From the NCBI GenBank assembly GCA_029933565.1, contig JAOZNY010000045.1, positions 6,912-15,225 on the forward strand: a DNA stretch of 8,314 nucleotides. The letters run 5' to 3'. Shown here in pieces: positions 6,648 through 8,314 of this stretch. The notes beneath the pieces are model-generated. The model ran no database searches and had not been told where the DNA came from. It worked only from the letters and a program-made list of their open reading frames with translations. The position numbers and the translations under genes were made by a program. This stretch comes from Bacteroidales bacterium (GTDB lineage Bacteria; Bacteroidota; Bacteroidia; Bacteroidales; F082). Position 1 is the first letter of the stretch, and every line of letters begins with the position of its first letter.

Positions 6648-7203
6648 TAAACTGGAAAAATTCATTCTGGAAAACCGAGAGAGTTTCGATACTCAGGTAC
6701 CAAGTCAGGATGTTTGGGAAAAAATAAAAAAGCCTGAGAAGAAGAGCATCAGTTTAAACTGGAAGACTTTTGCAGTTAGGGCAGCGGCAGTTGTTGTGAT
6801 CTTTGTTTCATCATATTATTTTCACGATTTTATGAATAACAAAACTACTTCGGTTGTAGCCGAGAGCAATTCATTTATGATTGAGGAAAATCCACTTTAT
6901 AAAAACCTTATCGAGGCTGAACTTTATTATTCGGCAGAAATTAATTACAAAAAGCAGGAATTCATCAGGCTTACAAGTAATTCACCGGCATTGCAAAAAG
7001 CCATTAGTATGGAGTTTTCTGATTTGGATGTTTTATTTAAAGAACTGAAAGAAGATTTAAACGACAATGCTGACAACCATGAAGTGATTGAAGCCATGAT
7101 TCAAAATTACAGAATAAAACTTGAAATTTTGGAGGATATGCTAAACCAAATTAAACCAGAACAGAAAAATAATAATCATGAAGAGATTCATAATACAATA
7201 TAA
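6637..7203 (+). CDS. Putative single-pass membrane anti-sigma factor
   Basis: This is a 188-residue predicted inner-membrane protein. The N-terminal cytoplasmic part (~1-42) holds FILENRESFDTQVPSQDVWEKIK, a pattern I recognise from small proteins encoded directly after ECF sigma factors in Bacteroidota. One transmembrane helix lies at ~43-62 (TFAVRAAAVVVIFVSSYYF). The remainder is periplasmic, charged and predicted helical or coiled-coil (~85-172), ending in an Asn/His/Glu-rich tail. There is no ZAS zinc motif (HxxxCxxC) and no FecR domain, so it is a different anti-sigma type from the one at 13-930. It overlaps the sigma gene by 11 bases and the DUF4097-like gene by 26 bases, so the three are almost certainly co-translated. 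The anti-sigma role rests on context and topology rather than a strong domain match. Confidence 0.75.
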   Translation: MKTDKLEKFILENRESFDTQVPSQDVWEKIKKPEKKSISLNWKTFAVRAAAVVVIFVSSYYFHDFMNNKTTSVVAESNSFMIEENPLYKNLIEAELYYSAEINYKKQEFIRLTSNSPALQKAISMEFSDLDVLFKELKEDLNDNADNHEVIEAMIQNYRIKLEILEDMLNQIKPEQKNNNHEEIHNTI

Positions 7204-8284
7204 AATCATCGGACTAATCCTGCTTTTTACAGGATTTATGGCCATAGGCCAGCCTTTTGAGAAAAGCCGGAGCCTGAGTGAGTCATTTAGCGTAAATGCT
7301 GAAACAGAGGTTCAGGTGACCAACAAATACGGAAATATTCAACTTATTAGTTGGGAAAAAGACTCAGTTAGGTTTGATATTAATCTTAAAGTTATTTCTA
7401 ATAAAGAATCAAAACTTAAAAGCACTTTCGATTATATTAACTTCGACTTTACTTCTTCTGAACATTACGTTATTGCAAAAACTTCGTTTGCCGGACAGGG
7501 AACTTTTTGGTCGGATGTAAAAGACCTGGCAAATACTGTATTTGCAGGAGGCACTAAAACGCAAATAGATTATGTTATTTATCTACCCAAAAATATTACA
7601 ATAAGAATTGAAAATAAATATGGTGATATTTATTCCTCAGATCATGATGGGCCTGTTGATATTTTTCTGTCAAATGGCAATATTAAGGCACATTCATTTA
7701 ATGGTAAAACATTTTTAAACCTTCAGTTTGCCAATGCCAACATAAGTTACATTAACAATGGTGAACTCTATCTTGGGTATTATTCAGAATTAAAATTAGA
7801 TGAAACTGATAGATTGAAAATAGAAAGCCGTTCATCAAGACTAACCATCGATAAATCAAATTATTTGGATATAAATTCAAGTCGTGATAAATATTTTTTG
7901 GAATTGGTAAACGAAATTAAAGCCAAAAATTCCTTTAGTTATTTAGAGATTAAAAATCTAAAAGGTCAACTTGAAGTTGATGCAAATTATGGAGATGTAA
8001 TCATTAAAAATGTAAGCAATAATGTTAACAGTATTATAGTTAATGGAGAAAGCACCGACATTAGTATTTATAAAGACGAAGATCAACTGTTTGAACTTGA
8101 TGTAATTTACAATGAAAGAGCAGGAATTTATTTTCCCGAAGAAATCAAAGACAAGAAAACAGTTAAAGAGGATGATGAAAAAAAGCTTGTAAAAACTACT
8201 GGTAAACTTGGAAATGTTACTTCAAAAGGGATAAGCATAAAAGCATATGTATTATCAGGAAAATTCAAAATAGGCAATAAGTAG
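7178..8284 (+). CDS. Exported DUF4097-like beta-repeat protein
   Basis: This 368-residue protein starts with a signal peptide (IIGLILLFTGFMAIGQ, cleavage near residue 25) and has no T9SS tail or lipobox Cys, so a periplasmic or membrane-associated location is likely. The body is a run of short beta strands with recurring xNxYGxI turns: NKYGNI (49-54), NKYGDI (146-151) and NYGDVII (280-286). This is the signature of DUF4097/DUF2807-type putative adhesin or beta-helix proteins. A charged lysine/glutamate-rich stretch (~323-340) interrupts the C-terminal part. Such proteins are often encoded behind sigma/anti-sigma pairs in Bacteroidota, and overlap with the preceding gene by 26 bases supports a shared job in envelope sensing or as the output of the sigma factor. 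No enzymatic motif is visible; biochemical function is unknown. Confidence 0.8.
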   Translation: MKRFIIQYKIIGLILLFTGFMAIGQPFEKSRSLSESFSVNAETEVQVTNKYGNIQLISWEKDSVRFDINLKVISNKESKLKSTFDYINFDFTSSEHYVIAKTSFAGQGTFWSDVKDLANTVFAGGTKTQIDYVIYLPKNITIRIENKYGDIYSSDHDGPVDIFLSNGNIKAHSFNGKTFLNLQFANANISYINNGELYLGYYSELKLDETDRLKIESRSSRLTIDKSNYLDINSSRDKYFLELVNEIKAKNSFSYLEIKNLKGQLEVDANYGDVIIKNVSNNVNSIIVNGESTDISIYKDEDQLFELDVIYNERAGIYFPEEIKDKKTVKEDDEKKLVKTTGKLGNVTSKGISIKAYVLSGKFKIGNK

Positions 8285-8314
8285 TTTGTAAAATGCAACA
8301 CTTCAATTTTTAAT

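Overview
The window looks like chromosomal DNA of an AT-rich member of the Bacteroidota, most likely an environmental Bacteroidales/Marinilabiliales-type organism. The evidence is two secreted proteins with type IX secretion (T9SS) C-terminal sorting domains (YPNP motifs), a FecR/DUF4974 anti-sigma factor of the Bacteroidota kind, an ECF sigma factor with the family's usual companions, and A/T-rich start regions mostly lacking Shine-Dalgarno sequences. No tRNA, rRNA, CRISPR array, transposase or integrase is visible. Coding density is high and no gap reaches 300 bases.

Two divergent gene blocks meet at about 5952-6092. The left block reads on the minus strand. In transcription order it holds a YjbQ/UPF0047-family enzyme (5951-5550), a 928-residue secreted protein with three copies of a Rossmann-like/GATase-like domain, one Ig-like domain and a T9SS tail (5403-2617), a C10 (streptopain-family) cysteine peptidase with propeptide, FnIII-like region and T9SS tail (2557-935), and a FecR-type membrane anti-sigma factor (930-13). 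The last two are only 4 bases apart and are probably co-translated. A strong RNA hairpin sits between the triplicated protein and the peptidase.

The right block reads on the plus strand and is a tightly overlapping three-gene operon: an ECF sigma factor with a TTG start (6093-6647), a single-pass membrane protein that is probably its anti-sigma factor (6637-7203), and an exported DUF4097-like beta-repeat protein (7178-8284). This is a recognisable Bacteroidota envelope-signalling layout. The sigma factor is presumably held at the membrane by the second gene product, with the third as an envelope partner or output.

Most genes belong to known families. The parts that stand out are the triplicated T9SS cargo protein, the placement of a FecR anti-sigma factor directly behind a secreted cysteine peptidase with no sigma factor on the same strand, the hairpin between the two T9SS cargo genes, and a 9-bp triple repeat in the divergent promoter region. 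I see no clear evidence of a wholly new system; the peptidase-FecR pairing is the best candidate for something little described.
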